A stretch of DNA of 64,000 nucleotides from the NCBI RefSeq assembly GCF_900454025.1, contig NZ_UGQM01000001.1:310001-374000 (forward strand), in the 5' to 3' direction. This DNA is from Mycolicibacterium gilvum. Its GTDB lineage: Bacteria > Actinomycetota > Actinomycetes > Mycobacteriales > Mycobacteriaceae. Below the pieces are notes generated by a model. The model saw only the letters and a program-made list of their open reading frames with translations, made no database searches and was not told the DNA's origin. The translations under genes were made by a program, and so were the position numbers. Shown piece by piece: positions 8,911-16,811 of the stretch (positions are counted from its first letter, which is position 1; the number at the start of each line of letters is the position of its first letter).

Positions 8911-9351
8911 ATGAGTGTGTCGATCAGTGCAGGGTTCAGTATCGCCGAGATTCGTGAGTTCGTTGTCGAGTATCAGCGGGTGCCTCATGGGCAGAAGGGG
9001 TCGTGGCTTGCTGCTTCAGGGGTCTCTGGCGGTCAGTTCAGACGGTGGCAGGCCGCAGTGTTTAGCGGTGACCTCGACCGTGGCCTGATTCCGCGAGAAG
9101 GTAGTGAGATGACAGTTCCCCCGGCGCTGCGCAAAGCGTTGGCCAAAGTTGATGCAGCCAGGCAGGACCGCGACGAGGCCGAACTCGCTCAGCTACGAGA
9201 GCGAGTTCGCGAGCTCGAGGCAACCAACGAGGCTTTGGGAAAAGCTATCGGGCTCTTGCACACGATGAGCGCGCACGAGCCCGACGCAGCCCCGACGATC
9301 CACGATCTCGACGATTCATCGACGCCGAGAACGGACTTGTCACCGAGTTGA
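8911..9351 (+). CDS. IS3-family transposase OrfA
   Basis: A 146-residue protein. A helix-turn-helix region (FSIAEIREFVVEYQR ... WLAASGVSGGQFRRWQ) is followed by a leucine-rich coiled coil (AELAQLRERVRELEATNEAL), the usual OrfA layout for DNA binding and multimerisation. It ends in TTGA overlapping the proposed orfB start. A GGGAAAA heptamer near its 3' end could fuse it to OrfB by -1 frameshifting. The ATG at 8911 follows GAAGGGG. Confidence 0.85.
   Translation: MSVSISAGFSIAEIREFVVEYQRVPHGQKGSWLAASGVSGGQFRRWQAAVFSGDLDRGLIPREGSEMTVPPALRKALAKVDAARQDRDEAELAQLRERVRELEATNEALGKAIGLLHTMSAHEPDAAPTIHDLDDSSTPRTDLSPS
9237..9243 (+). promoter_or_regulatory. Candidate -1 frameshift site in IS3 orfA
   Basis: The heptamer G GGA AAA is in the X XXY YYZ phase relative to the orfA codons GGA and AAA. 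Slipping back one base here enters a frame that stays open through ...RRFIDAENGLVTEL into OrfB. This would yield the OrfAB transposase. Confidence 0.6.
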
Positions 9352-10352
9352 CCGCGGCGATCGGTTCGCAACGTCAGGCGCTGGCGATGATCGATCTGTC
9401 GCGTTCGACGTGGCATTACCGGACCAACCCGCGCCCGCCGGTCAGCGACCCGCTGCCGCAGAAGCATCGGGCTTACCCATCGCGCATCGATGAGGCCGAC
9501 CGGGCAGTGATCCGAGACAAGATCCTCGCCGGCTGGGAGGCGGGCAGCTCGGTGGACCATGCGTTCGCCGCCAGCTGGGACGAGGGCGTGATGTTGGCCT
9601 CGCGGCGTTCCTGGTGGCGGATCGCCGCCGCGATCGAGGACCAAAGTGCGCGCCCAGTCGCACCGACCCGCTCGACGAGCAAGACGCCCCGGCAGGCGCC
9701 GGTACTCAAAGCGACAGGACCACAACAGATCTGGAGTTGGGACATCACCGACCTGCGCAGCCCGTGGCGCGGTGTGGCGTTCAAGGCGTACTCGATCCTT
9801 GACATCTACTCCCGCAAGATCGTGGGCTGGCGCGTGGAGGAACGGGAATGCGACGACCTCGCCGTGGACATGTTCGAAGCCGCGTTCGCCGGGCACGGCC
9901 TCCCCGCGGTCGTGCACGCCGATTCCGGGCCGGCGATGCGCTCGACGGTCCTCAAAGACCTCCTGGCCGGTCTCAAGATTGGCCAAACCCATAACCGGCC
10001 CCGGGTCAGCAATGACAACCCGTTCTCCGAATCGGAGTTCCGCACGATGAAGTACCGACCGAACTATCCCGGTGTCTTCACAGATCTTGACTCCGCCCGC
10101 GCCTGGGTGAGCGCCTACGTGTCCTGGTACAACCAGCATCACCGCCACAGCGGCGTCGAACTGTTCACCCCAGACTCCGTCCACGACGGCACGTGGGCGC
10201 AGCTCTGGGACCGACGAGACACCGCCCTACAGGCCTACTACGACGCTCACCCCGAACGGTTCCGCAACCGTCCACGAACCAAAAGCCCCAGCCCCGTCGT
10301 CGGCATCAACCTCCCCACCGAAAACGACCCCGACCGACTCCAAGCAGCTTGA
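9348..10352 (+). CDS. IS3-family transposase OrfB (DDE integrase core)
   Basis: A 334-residue reading from TTG at 9348. The catalytic DDE triad is visible: WDITDL (first Asp), HADSGPAM (second Asp) and SESEFR (Glu), with exactly 35 residues between the second Asp and the Glu. The frame is open well upstream of 9348 (FIDAENGLVTEL), so the active protein is probably the OrfAB frameshift fusion rather than a TTG-initiated product. No internal stop codons, so it looks intact. Confidence 0.92.
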   Translation: MTAAIGSQRQALAMIDLSRSTWHYRTNPRPPVSDPLPQKHRAYPSRIDEADRAVIRDKILAGWEAGSSVDHAFAASWDEGVMLASRRSWWRIAAAIEDQSARPVAPTRSTSKTPRQAPVLKATGPQQIWSWDITDLRSPWRGVAFKAYSILDIYSRKIVGWRVEERECDDLAVDMFEAAFAGHGLPAVVHADSGPAMRSTVLKDLLAGLKIGQTHNRPRVSNDNPFSESEFRTMKYRPNYPGVFTDLDSARAWVSAYVSWYNQHHRHSGVELFTPDSVHDGTWAQLWDRRDTALQAYYDAHPERFRNRPRTKSPSPVVGINLPTENDPDRLQAA

Positions 10353-10361
10353 CATCGCCCG

Positions 10362-10380
10362 TGGAATGCAATTTCGGCGG
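10362..10380. repeat. Palindromic repeat copy 3, right part
   Basis: TGGAATGCAATTTCGGCGG completes the right arm interrupted at 8861. It matches the right arm of the intact copy at 4541-4560. Confidence 0.85.
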
Positions 10381-10406
10381 GAGTGGCGCGCGGCGGGAGT
10401 GGCGCG
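10375..10406. repeat. 16-bp tandem duplication
   Basis: CGGCGGGAGTGGCGCG occurs twice head to tail. The first unit includes the end of the palindromic repeat right arm. It lies between the IS and the stop codon of the transporter gene. Confidence 0.8.
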
Positions 10407-10409
10407 CGC

Positions 10410-11090
10410 TTACACCGGCACGCTCTGATAGGTCGGCTCCCGATGCTTGATGAACGCGATCACCCGGTAGGTGATCGGCAGCAGCGCGACCTCCACGGCG
10501 GTTTTGTAGAGCCAGCCCTGGGCGGTGTAGGTGACGAAATCGCCGAACGACGTGATGCCGATGACGCCGGCCGCGATGGCGCAGAACACGAGGGTGTCGC
10601 CGAGCTGGCCGACGAATGTCGACCCGACCAGCCGCGCCCACAGGTGCTTCTCGCGGGTCCGCTCCTTGATCAGCACCAGTGACCACGCGTTGAGCGTCTG
10701 GCCGACGAGGAATCCGGCCATCCCGGCGATGATCAGGCCCGTGTAGGCGCCGACGATGTTCTCGAAGTGTTCCTGGTTGGGGTAGAAGTCCGCCGCGGGC
10801 AGGTAGACGGTGGCCCAGAATGCCAGGGCGGCAAGGATGTTCATCGCGAAACCGGTGTAGATGGCGCGGCGCGCGGCCTTGAATCCGTACACCTCCGACA
10901 GCACGTCGCCGATGACGTAGGTGAGCGGGAAGACGATGAAGCCGCCGTCGGTGATGATCGGCCCGAACTCGACGCCCTTGGTCGCGGTGACGTTGGAGAT
11001 GATGACCAGCGCGGTGAACACCGCGACGAGGACCGGGTAGTAGGCCGACCCGACGCGGGCGAAGGAGGCGTGCAGGTTCCGGTCGTTCAC
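10410..11090 (-). CDS. Queuosine precursor transporter-like membrane protein (YhhQ/VUT family)
   Basis: A 226-residue polytopic membrane protein of COG1738 type. Recognisable segments are NVTATKGVEFG, PLTYVIGDVLSEVYGF and the late LVGSTFVGQLGDTLVF, with about six hydrophobic spans. The family imports queuosine precursors such as preQ0/preQ1, although its role in mycobacteria is not established. The GTG start at 11090 was chosen because it gives the family N-terminus (VNDRNLHASFARV); a longer frame upstream is the antisense shadow of the next gene. The gap to the lipoprotein gene stop codon is 14 nt, so the two may be co-transcribed. Confidence 0.88.
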   Translation of the reverse strand: MNDRNLHASFARVGSAYYPVLVAVFTALVIISNVTATKGVEFGPIITDGGFIVFPLTYVIGDVLSEVYGFKAARRAIYTGFAMNILAALAFWATVYLPAADFYPNQEHFENIVGAYTGLIIAGMAGFLVGQTLNAWSLVLIKERTREKHLWARLVGSTFVGQLGDTLVFCAIAAGVIGITSFGDFVTYTAQGWLYKTAVEVALLPITYRVIAFIKHREPTYQSVPV

Positions 11091-11104
11091 CGCCCCATTA
11101 GACC

Positions 11105-12061
11105 TCAGGTCAGCGCGTCGTCCAGCATCGGCGGTAGCCGCTCGGCGAGCACCGGATACGACAGCGTCGACGCGTAGGCGATGGCTCCGGCGAGCTCCTT
11201 GCCGGTGAAGACATGCCTGTTGGCCGCGGTCGCCCGCAGGCCGGCCACGACAGGGTCGGCGAGCAGTGCGGCCTGCTCCTGGTCGTTCTCCGTGGTCCAG
11301 ATGAGCACATCGGCCTCGTCGAGCACCGTCGTGAGCCGGTCCCGCGGGATCTCGTCGTCGGTGTCGAGGACGGTCAGTCCCATCGCGGTGAGGAACTCGC
11401 GTCGCCAGGGCGGTCCGCTGACCTGTACCCCGTCGCCGGTCAGAGTGCCCGCGAGCAGCAGGGCCTTCTTCCCGGTGAACTGCGGGTGGGCGTCCTTGAC
11501 AGCGCTGAACCGGGCGTCGACGTCGGCGATGAGCTTCTGCATGTCGTCGTGGCGGAACACCGCCTGCCCGATCGCGCCGGCCTGGTCGCGCCACGGTTCG
11601 AAGAACGCCGCGCGACCGGACTGCGCGACGGTCGGGGCGATCTCGGAGAGCCGGGTGTAGGTGTCCTGATCGAGTCCGGCGTCGGTCGCGATGATGAGGT
11701 CGGGACTCAGCGCGGCGATCTGCTCGACCTGGACACCGTCGGCGAGGCTGAGCACGGCGGGCTGGGCCGCGCCGAGTTGGGGGCGCGCCCACGGCCACAC
11801 CCCGAACGGTTCGCCGCCGAACCAGTCGGTGACCGCGATCGGCACGACGCCGAGAGTGAGCAGGTCGTCGGCGTCGGTCAGACCCGCGCTGACGACCCGC
11901 GTCGGCGGCCCGGGAATCCTGGTCTCGCCGAACGCATGCGTGACCGTCACCGACCCGTCGCCGGCGACCGTGCCGGGCTTCTCGGAGCCGCAGGCTGTCA
12001 GCGTCGCTGCGGCGCCGGCAGCAAGCCCGAGGAAACTGCGCCGGGACCACACACGGGACAC
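11105..12061 (-). CDS. fecB2: Iron-siderophore ABC transporter substrate-binding lipoprotein (FecB2-like)
   Basis: A 318-residue periplasmic binding protein. The N-terminus has a twin-arginine motif (SRRSFLGLAAG) followed by the lipobox LTAC, so it is probably exported by Tat and lipid-anchored at Cys24. The mature part has the BtuF/FecB layout: RVVSAGLTDADDLLTLGV, the strand SPDLIIATDAG and an EADVLIWTT near the C-terminal lobe. It binds a ferric siderophore or heme for import; the substrate cannot be read from sequence. No permease or ATPase is adjacent. Equivalent to Rv0265c by position. Starts GTG. Confidence 0.88.
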   Translation of the reverse strand: MSRVWSRRSFLGLAAGAAATLTACGSEKPGTVAGDGSVTVTHAFGETRIPGPPTRVVSAGLTDADDLLTLGVVPIAVTDWFGGEPFGVWPWARPQLGAAQPAVLSLADGVQVEQIAALSPDLIIATDAGLDQDTYTRLSEIAPTVAQSGRAAFFEPWRDQAGAIGQAVFRHDDMQKLIADVDARFSAVKDAHPQFTGKKALLLAGTLTGDGVQVSGPPWRREFLTAMGLTVLDTDDEIPRDRLTTVLDEADVLIWTTENDQEQAALLADPVVAGLRATAANRHVFTGKELAGAIAYASTLSYPVLAERLPPMLDDALT

Positions 12062-12074
12062 CCGGCGAGCGTAG

Positions 12075-13190
12075 CTAACCGAGTTCGAAGTTTCCGAACA
12101 ACACGAGCGCCAGCCCGAGAGCCACGACGATGTTCACGACGGTGGCCGAGGCAAACACCGCGACCGGTCGCCAGCCGGCTTCGCGCAGGCCGCGCAGGGA
12201 GAACTCCAGCCCGATCGCGACGAACGCGAAGATCAGGAACCAGGTGCGCAGGTCGTTGACCGTGCTGATGGCCGCCTTGTCGCCGCCCCACTGCAGATAC
12301 AGGGTGCCGACGATCGACGCGGCGATGAAGCCGAGCACGAACTTCGGGAACCGCTCCCAGAACTGCCCGATCGTCGGTCGGGCACTGTCGCCGCGTTTCT
12401 CCACCTTCAGCGCGAAGTACGCCGTCAGTGCGATCGCGACGATCCCGATGAGCGCGTTCTGGGTGGTCTTGACGATGGTGGCGATCTGCAGCGCGTCCTC
12501 GCCGGCGATCGCGCCCGCAGCCGCGACGGCGGCGGTGGTGTCGATGTTGCCGCCGATCCATGCTCCGGCGACCGCGTCGGGGAGTCCGAACACCCCGGCC
12601 AGCCACGGCAGCAGGAAGATCGACGGCAGCGCGAACACGATCACCAGCGACGCCGCGTACGCCAGCTGTTCGCGTCTGGCCTGAACCGCGCCGGCCGCGG
12701 CGATCGCGGCGCTGACACCGCAGATCGAGACCGCCGACGCGAGCAGCGCGCGCAGTTTGTCCTCGATGCCGAGGCGTCCACCGAGCCACCAGGTGAAGCC
12801 GAAGACGATGGTGATCAGCAGCAGGGCCTGGATGATCGCGGGGGCGGCAGCGGTCACGAGGAGTTTCAGGTTGATCGACGCGCCGAGCAGCACCAGGCCG
12901 GTCTTGATGAAGAACTCGGTGCGGAACCCGGCTGCCAGCGCGTCGCGCAGCGCCAGCTTGGACAGCACGAGGTTGCCGAGCAGGCCCAGCGCGATGGCGT
13001 AGACCGGGAATTCGACGGATTTGGCGATCCCGGCGAAATCGGTGCCGGCAGCCCACTTCGGCACCTGCTGTTCGAGGAATCTGGTGGCGGCGCCCAGGAC
13101 GAGGACGACGAGGACACCGGCGACGGCGTAGCCGGTGCCCGACGGCGTGCGCTGCTGCGGCTCAGAGCCCTGGGTGGTCTGCTCGGTCAC
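12075..13190 (-). CDS. YeiH/UPF0324 family putative sulfate exporter
   Basis: A 371-residue integral membrane protein with about ten hydrophobic segments and the family blocks LGLLGNLVLSKLALRDAL, GASINLKLL, GVSAAIAAAGAV, AGAWIGGNIDTTAAVAAAG and KTTQNALIG. The family (PF03601) is annotated as putative sulfate or sulfonate exporters, but transport has rarely been tested. The GTG start overlaps the stop codon of a 40-residue membrane ORF by 4 nt, suggesting translational coupling. Confidence 0.9.
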   Translation of the reverse strand: MTEQTTQGSEPQQRTPSGTGYAVAGVLVVLVLGAATRFLEQQVPKWAAGTDFAGIAKSVEFPVYAIALGLLGNLVLSKLALRDALAAGFRTEFFIKTGLVLLGASINLKLLVTAAAPAIIQALLLITIVFGFTWWLGGRLGIEDKLRALLASAVSICGVSAAIAAAGAVQARREQLAYAASLVIVFALPSIFLLPWLAGVFGLPDAVAGAWIGGNIDTTAAVAAAGAIAGEDALQIATIVKTTQNALIGIVAIALTAYFALKVEKRGDSARPTIGQFWERFPKFVLGFIAASIVGTLYLQWGGDKAAISTVNDLRTWFLIFAFVAIGLEFSLRGLREAGWRPVAVFASATVVNIVVALGLALVLFGNFELG

Positions 13191-13309
13191 GGGATGACGC
13201 TCCCGGGGATGGCGCCGACGAGGACGAGGGCGAGCAGAGTCAGGCCGACGACGACGGCAAGCCAGTCCTCGTTGAGCGCGCGGCGGGGAGTGTCCTGCTG
13301 ATCCGGCAT
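13187..13309 (-). CDS. Small 40-residue single-pass membrane protein upstream of YeiH-like exporter
   Basis: ATG at 13309 opens a 40-residue frame: MPDQQDTPRRALNEDWLAVV, then a hydrophobic helix (VGLTLLALVLVGAIPG), ending VIP. Its TGA overlaps the GTG of the exporter gene (GTGA), which is how genuine coupled mycobacterial genes are arranged. It may be an accessory subunit or regulator of the exporter, or a coupling leader. The NEDW before the helix is a plausible conserved motif. No homologue was recognised. Confidence 0.6.
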   Translation of the reverse strand: MPDQQDTPRRALNEDWLAVVVGLTLLALVLVGAIPGSVIP

Positions 13310-13375
13310 GGGTGCCGACCGTAGTCAGCGGGACGCGCAGCGTCGTCGGTTGAGATCAGCGAGAACCGAAGGGGA

Positions 13376-13897
13376 TCAGGGAGCGGGCGCGGGCACCGGC
13401 ACCGGCGGCCAGACCGGCGGCGGTGCCGACGCCGGGAGCGGCGGCGAGCCGGGGGCCGGCGGGGGAGGCGCGGCGGCGGGATCGCCGTACGGCGTCGGCG
13501 GCACCCACGTCGAGGGATCCATCTGACCCGGGCCCACGGACTGCATGAACTCGGGTGAGTTCCGCATGTTCCACAGGTCGCGCAGGAAGTCGAACTGGCC
13601 GGTGTTGCCGAAGTTCGCATTGGGCACCGGCGGGATGAACGGGGCACCTGCCGGGGGCGGTGCCGGCGGCGCGACCGGACCGGCCGGGGCGGCCGGCGAG
13701 CCCGGCGCGGCGCCCTCGGCGATCGGGATGTACTGGAAGACCGGCGTCGGCGGCTGCGCCGGCGCGGCGGCGGGCGGAGGTGGCGGCGGGTCGAAGGGGA
13801 CTGCCGGTTGCGCACCGGCCTGCGTCGCGGCGGCCAGCGCCGCAACGGCGAGGAGCGCGTTGAGCGCGGCGACTTTGACTAGGTGCACGACAGTCAC
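13376..13897 (-). CDS. Secreted proline/alanine-rich protein
   Basis: A 173-residue product from GTG. The N-terminus has a signal peptide (VVHLVKVAALNALLAVAALA, cleavage likely after AGA near residue 29). The mature chain is about one-third Pro, with runs such as DPPPPPPAAAPAQPP, and only one non-repetitive middle segment (NANFGNTGQFDFLRDLWNMR to SVGPGQMDPSTWVPP). It resembles the many small exported Pro-rich mycobacterial proteins of unknown role. The composition may exaggerate coding signals in other frames; this frame was chosen for the signal peptide and the ordered central block. Confidence 0.6.
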   Translation of the reverse strand: MTVVHLVKVAALNALLAVAALAAATQAGAQPAVPFDPPPPPPAAAPAQPPTPVFQYIPIAEGAAPGSPAAPAGPVAPPAPPPAGAPFIPPVPNANFGNTGQFDFLRDLWNMRNSPEFMQSVGPGQMDPSTWVPPTPYGDPAAAPPPPAPGSPPLPASAPPPVWPPVPVPAPAP

Positions 13898-13944
13898 ATC
13901 GACGAGGCTAACCCCTGGCGTTACATCGCGATACTCGTGCGGGC

Positions 13945-14553
13945 TCACCGAATCAGCAGCGACACGCCGAGCGCGATCATGACGACCGCGATCGCGGCGT
14001 CGAGCAGGCGCCACGTCCGGGCCGAGGCGAACCAGTGGCGCACCCGCGTGGCGCCGAATCCGAGCGCGGCGAACCACACCGCGCTGGCGGTGACGGCCCC
14101 GACGCCGAAGAGCCAGCGGCTGTCCTGATGTTCGTTGGCGAGCATCCCGAGCAGGACGACCGTGTCGAGGTAGACGTGAGGGTTGAGGAATGTCAGCGCC
14201 AGGCAGGTGGCGAGCACCGCGGTCAGGCGGGCGGGTGCGGCGTCGGTGGGGATCAGGACGTCGGGCCGGACCGCCCGCCGCGCCGCGAACAGGCCGTAAC
14301 CGATCAGGAAGGCCGCGCCCCCGTACCGGGTCACGGTGACGATGTCGGGGTGGGCGGCGATCAGCGCACCGACACCGGCGATCCCGGCGGCGATCAGCAC
14401 GAGATCGGACACCGCGCACAGCGCCACGACCGGCAGCACGTGCTCGCCCCGGATGCCCTGGCGCAGAACGAACGCGTTCTGCGCACCGATGGCGGCGATC
14501 AGCGCCAGCGAGCTGGCGAAGCCGCTGAGGACGACGAGGTAGGCGGTGCTCAC
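13945..14553 (-). CDS. lysE: LysE/ArgO family amino-acid exporter
   Basis: A 202-residue membrane protein with about six hydrophobic segments. The LysE signature is clear: [20 protein letters not shown] after the first helix, then [14 protein letters not shown]. The family exports basic amino acids such as lysine or arginine by proton exchange. The GTG at 14553 gives the normal family length; longer in-frame starts run into the mobile remnant. No lysG-type regulator is adjacent, possibly because the neighbouring region was replaced by mobile DNA. Confidence 0.88.
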   Translation of the reverse strand: MSTAYLVVLSGFASSLALIAAIGAQNAFVLRQGIRGEHVLPVVALCAVSDLVLIAAGIAGVGALIAAHPDIVTVTRYGGAAFLIGYGLFAARRAVRPDVLIPTDAAPARLTAVLATCLALTFLNPHVYLDTVVLLGMLANEHQDSRWLFGVGAVTASAVWFAALGFGATRVRHWFASARTWRLLDAAIAVVMIALGVSLLIR

Positions 14554-14669
14554 GAGTGTCGACGCTAGGAGGCTGTCGACCAGCAGTACAGCTAATGATT
14601 CTTCAGGTGAGTAAGCAATTCTTATCTCGTCGTGTCCACGTGACCGGTCCGGTGCGCTGCTGCTGTAGA

Positions 14670-14738
14670 TTGCCATTCTCGATGGCGGCTTGCCATTTGA
14701 GATGGCGGCAGTTGGCGGATCCGCCATCTGTATGGCAA
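14670..14738. repeat. Three copies of a 20-bp imperfect palindrome near the Tn7-like remnant
   Basis: TTGCCATTCTCGATGGCGGC (14670-14689) is followed directly by TTGCCATTTGAGATGGCGGC (14690-14709). An inverted copy, TTGCCATACAGATGGCGG, lies at 14721-14738. Each has GCCAT/ATGGC arms around 5 nt. Multiple repeated sites of this size just inside a transposon end are typical of TnsB-binding sites. They could instead be operators for the tnsA-like operon. Confidence 0.8.
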
Positions 14739-14869
14739 ATCATATGACTTTTGAGTGTCCGAGCGTCGCCGCTACATGGATCTGCGCGGCCGGAATTCCT
14801 TTTTGCTATTGCTTTGTCCCCGGCTGGAGGCGCACGCTTCTTGGACGCCCTCGGTGGCGGAGCAGTCAA

Positions 14870-15700
14870 ATGTTGGCATGGGATGGTTCATCTATCGCAG
14901 CCACGGCCGCTGAGCGGTCGTCGGCGGACGGACTGACGCCGCAACACTGGAAAGTGCCCGGTTCCGTTGAGGTGGATATCTCGACGGCGACCATCGATCT
15001 GCGCCTCGCGAACGGTGAAACTGAGCGTTTCGCGGCGGTTGAGGTGTCGGAGGCGGCATTGTTTGCCGCGATTCCGTGGCGGACGTTTGGCTGGTACAAA
15101 GGGCAGCGTCATTACTCGGGCAGCTATTGGGCCGCCACTGAAGACAACCATGTTATCTACGAGTCACGGTTGGAACTGTCGTCGCTGTTGATGGCGGATT
15201 TCGATGTCTCGGTGCTCGAGATCGCTGCTCAGCCGTTCCTGTTGCAAGCGGTGGTGAATGGTCGACTGCGACGCCACATTCCGGATTTCCTGTGGCGCAC
15301 CACGGCTGGGTTGGTCGCCGTTGATGTGGTCCGCAGGGAACGTCTTGACGGAAATCCGAAGATTCAGGTGCTGTGCTCTTGGACTCGCGAGGTTATCGGA
15401 TCCCTGGGTTGGGACTATCGGGTGGTCAGCGAACAACCGGCAGTCCTGCTGGGAAACGTGCGATTTCTTGCCGGGTACCGCCGCAAGCGATACATCTCGA
15501 CGGACGCGCTCGACCAGATACGTTGCCGTCGGGATGATTTGGTTGGCCGGCGGATTGATGATGCGGAGTCGGTGATTGGTACGGCGGTTGCGCTGCCGGT
15601 GATGCGTAGTGCACTGCTGCACGCATTGTGGACTCAAGAGTTCTGGGTTGACCTCGACCAGCCGCTTCGACCCTCGAGCGTATTGGGGTTACCGCGATGA
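14870..15700 (+). CDS. TnsA-like heteromeric transposase endonuclease subunit
   Basis: A 276-residue protein resembling TnsA-like endonucleases of actinobacterial Tn7-like elements. The central nuclease-like region has YESRLELSSLLM (candidate catalytic Glu), RRHIPDFLWRT (candidate Asp) and AVDVVRRE (the strand after it, with Arg where TnsA has Lys). TnsA cuts the 5' ends at transposon termini while TnsB cuts the 3' ends. The stop codon overlaps the start of a truncated tnsB-like gene by ATGA. MLAWDGSS at 14870 was chosen as start. The frame is open further upstream but that stretch covers the palindromic repeats. The region is less GC-rich than the flanking core genes. Confidence 0.7.
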   Translation: MLAWDGSSIAATAAERSSADGLTPQHWKVPGSVEVDISTATIDLRLANGETERFAAVEVSEAALFAAIPWRTFGWYKGQRHYSGSYWAATEDNHVIYESRLELSSLLMADFDVSVLEIAAQPFLLQAVVNGRLRRHIPDFLWRTTAGLVAVDVVRRERLDGNPKIQVLCSWTREVIGSLGWDYRVVSEQPAVLLGNVRFLAGYRRKRYISTDALDQIRCRRDDLVGRRIDDAESVIGTAVALPVMRSALLHALWTQEFWVDLDQPLRPSSVLGLPR

Positions 15701-15880
15701 CGGGTGCATCGACACCTGTGCGTGTCGGTACTCGCTTCACCTATGAAGGCAGCGTGCACGAGATCGTCGATATGCATGTCCTCGGTGGCTGTTTGGAAGT
15801 ACTCGCGAAAACGGTGCGCGGTAACGTCCTGCGTCGCTTGTCTATCCATGAGTTGTTGATGTCTGATCGTGTCCGGGCCT
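15697..15880 (+). pseudogene. TnsB-like transposase, N-terminal fragment truncated by IS
   Basis: About 61 residues (VRVGTRFTYEGSVHEIVDMH ... GNVLRRLSIHELLMSDRVR) resemble the N-terminal beta-rich domain of Mu/TnsB-like transposases that follow TnsA in actinobacterial elements. The coding sequence is cut at 15881 by an IS3-family element. No continuation of the integrase core, and no tnsC or tniQ, is found on the other side. It is therefore a dead remnant. The family assignment rests on context more than on motifs. Confidence 0.55.
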
Positions 15881-15911
15881 TGCCCCCATGTAGTGGACAC
15901 GGGATTTGTGG

Positions 15912-16811
15912 TTATGCGGCTTCGGGCAGCGTAGCCGGTGTCAGGTTCCTTTCGTAGGTCGCGGGGCTGGAATGACGGCAGTAGGAGTGCCGTCGTGTGG
16001 TGTTGTAGCGGGCCAGCCACCGAAAGACCTCACGGCGGCAGATCGCCGCGTCCGGCCAGCAGGCACGGTCTTGCAGAATCTCGCGCTTGAGGGCGGCGTT
16101 GAACGATTCGGCCAACGCGTTATCGGCACTTGACCCCACCGCACCCATCGACTGGACGACCCCCAGATCGCGGCAGAGATTCGCGAAATCCCGTAAGGTG
16201 TACTGACTTCCATGATCTGCATGGAATATTGCACCAGCCAGTGAACCCCGCAGTGCAGCAGCGGCTTTGAGCGCATCGATGACCAGTTCGGTGCGCATGT
16301 GATCGGCGATCGCCCACCCGGCGACCCGCCGTGAACAGCAGTCGATCACGGTGGCCAGGTACAGGTTGGCGCCGGTCGCCAATGGCAAGTAGGTGATGTC
16401 GCCGACGTAACGGGTGTTGACCTGCGCGGCGGTGAAATCCCGTTTGAGCAGGTCGGGGACCTTCTGGTTCGCCGGGTCCGCCACGGTCGTCTTGACCCGA
16501 CGTCGGCGTCGATAACCGGCGATCCCGGCGCCGCGCATCACCCGAGCCACCCGCTTGTGGTTGACCCGCTGCCCCTCGGGCGCACCGTCGTTGAGCTCGG
16601 CGGTGATCCGCGGCGCCCCGTAGGTGTTGTCCTCGTCGTGGACGGCGCGGATACGCTCGGCCAGCGCCTCGTCAGCAGCCCGACGGGCCGCTCGTCCGTC
16701 AGCACCGGCCAACCACGCGTAGAACGACGAACGCGCAACCTCGACGACTGCGCAGAGCCACTTCACCTCGAAGGCGTGCAGGTGGTCGGCGACAAACTGA
16801 AAGCGGCTCAC
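15912..16811 (-). CDS. IS3-family transposase OrfB
   Basis: A 299-residue integrase-core transposase. An HTH_21-like N-terminal region (VARSSFYAWLAG ... TYGAPRITAEL) precedes the DDE core: YVGDITYLPL, FHADHGSQYT and NALAESFNAALK, with 35 residues between the second Asp and the Glu. The C-terminus (RYNTTRRHSYCRHSSPATYE) matches the usual IS3 ending. It overlaps orfA by 4 nt. Appears intact. Confidence 0.95.
   Translation of the reverse strand: MSRFQFVADHLHAFEVKWLCAVVEVARSSFYAWLAGADGRAARRAADEALAERIRAVHDEDNTYGAPRITAELNDGAPEGQRVNHKRVARVMRGAGIAGYRRRRRVKTTVADPANQKVPDLLKRDFTAAQVNTRYVGDITYLPLATGANLYLATVIDCCSRRVAGWAIADHMRTELVIDALKAAAALRGSLAGAIFHADHGSQYTLRDFANLCRDLGVVQSMGAVGSSADNALAESFNAALKREILQDRACWPDAAICRREVFRWLARYNTTRRHSYCRHSSPATYERNLTPATLPEAA

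Larger units (their letters stand above)
8862..10361 (+). mobile_element. IS3-family insertion sequence inside palindromic repeat copy 3
   Basis: About 1.5 kb with two overlapping reading frames (orfA, orfB). Ends were set from the interrupted palindromic repeat: TGG at 8859-8861 and again at 10362-10364 gives a 3-bp target duplication, usual for IS3. Terminal inverted repeats are weak: TGCCACGCTCGTTG near the left resembles TGTCAAGCTGCTTG read inward from the right. The two halves of the palindrome join cleanly when the element is removed. Confidence 0.85.

Noticed and set aside
12075..14553. Numerous long open frames opposite the membrane-protein and Pro-rich genes
   Set aside because: They arise from extreme GC content; signal peptides, membrane helices and family motifs support only the listed frames.
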